Of a stretch of DNA of 64,000 bases, positions 63,770 to 64,000 are shown in pieces. This DNA comes from Acuticoccus sediminis (GTDB taxonomy: Bacteria > Pseudomonadota > Alphaproteobacteria > Rhizobiales > Amorphaceae): NCBI RefSeq assembly GCF_003258595.1, contig NZ_QHHQ01000012.1:1-64000 (forward strand). Direction: 5' to 3'. Both the position numbers and the translations under genes were made by a program. Under the pieces are notes generated by a model. That model did not search any database. It was not told where the DNA came from and was given only the letters and a program-made list of their open reading frames with translations. The stretch's first letter is position 1. Every line of letters starts with the position of its first letter.

Positions 63770-64000
63770 GGCCCCCCTCGCTCAGCGTCCGCCCCGCCGG
63801 ACGGGCGCACGGGCCGGGATCGACCCATGGTCTTCACGATCGCGTTCCGCTCTCCGATAGGGCCTCGGCGGCCCGAGCGCCAGTCACGATCCGGACGGGG
63901 CGCGGCGGGCCGCGTGCCGGCATCCGTGCGGCGCTCCGAGGAGGACCCCGGGGCGGGCCCTTCCCCCGAGCCGCCTCACGGGGCGTCCCGCAGGGCGCCG

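Overview
This window is very GC-rich DNA, apparently over 70 percent, from an alphaproteobacterium. The evidence is a RepA/RepB pair of the repABC type with GTTNNNNGCNNNNAAC centromere sites, a bacteriophytochrome with an HWE-type kinase, tripartite tricarboxylate (Tct) and branched-chain amino acid (Liv) uptake operons, and a small protein resembling the head spike base protein of the Rhodobacter gene transfer agent. I cannot name the genus. The repA/repB pair and four matching centromere-like sites suggest a large plasmid or chromid, but no repC-type initiator is visible. I saw no rRNA, tRNA, CRISPR array or insertion-sequence transposase.

Layout. 0-3 kb: glutamate decarboxylase followed by a membrane protein, and hspQ. 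3.3-12.8 kb: a polysaccharide and signalling block with two periplasmic GH8 endoglucanases (BcsZ-like), a family 2 glycosyltransferase, a receiver-EAL c-di-GMP phosphodiesterase, an OmpR-type regulator and a hybrid histidine kinase; no cellulose synthase is present. 13-20 kb: a solute-binding lipoprotein-like periplasmic protein, a serine recombinase with a palindromic promoter region, and a 1386-residue protein with a weak GT-B signature. 20-24 kb: a cyclase-family hydrolase and two paralogous BNR-repeat proteins. 24.4-26.9 kb: an arsenic operon arsR-arsI-arsC-acr3, divergent from rmlC-rmlD (27-28.5 kb). 28.8-32 kb: tctC-tctB-tctA. 33-34.7 kb: a Tat-exported PhoD phosphatase. 34.8-41.8 kb: livG-livH-livM-livK-livF and an acyl-CoA synthetase in one direction. 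42.3-44.9 kb: two polysaccharide pyruvyl transferase paralogues. 45.8-49 kb: bphO-bphP. 49.3-50.7 kb: a ClC antiporter. 51-54 kb: the spike-base protein, a WGR-domain protein and an MFS transporter. 54-56.5 kb: repA-repB. 56.8-60.9 kb: a tightly overlapping five-gene cassette (aldolase, CMP-sugar synthetase, hydroxyacid dehydrogenase, HAD phosphatase, epimerase) that looks like a pathway to a CMP-activated 2-keto-3-deoxy sugar acid. 61.2-63.8 kb: two glycosyltransferase-type genes.

The strongest non-genic signals are three. (1) Seven copies of a ~230-bp imperfect inverted-repeat element, all intergenic, six of the seven starting just after a stop codon in the same direction as that gene. (2) Four copies of GTTGTCAGCTGACAAC (one with a single change), spread over 28 kb around repAB, one of them inside a coding sequence. 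(3) Several spacers, and one small gene, carrying short tandem arrays with a 15-16 bp period.

Much of the gene content concerns the cell surface: glycan building (rmlCD, glycosyltransferases, pyruvyl transferases, the ulosonate-like cassette), glycan trimming (GH8) and its control (c-di-GMP, two-component proteins, red-light sensing). The rest is mostly nutrient uptake and stress resistance.
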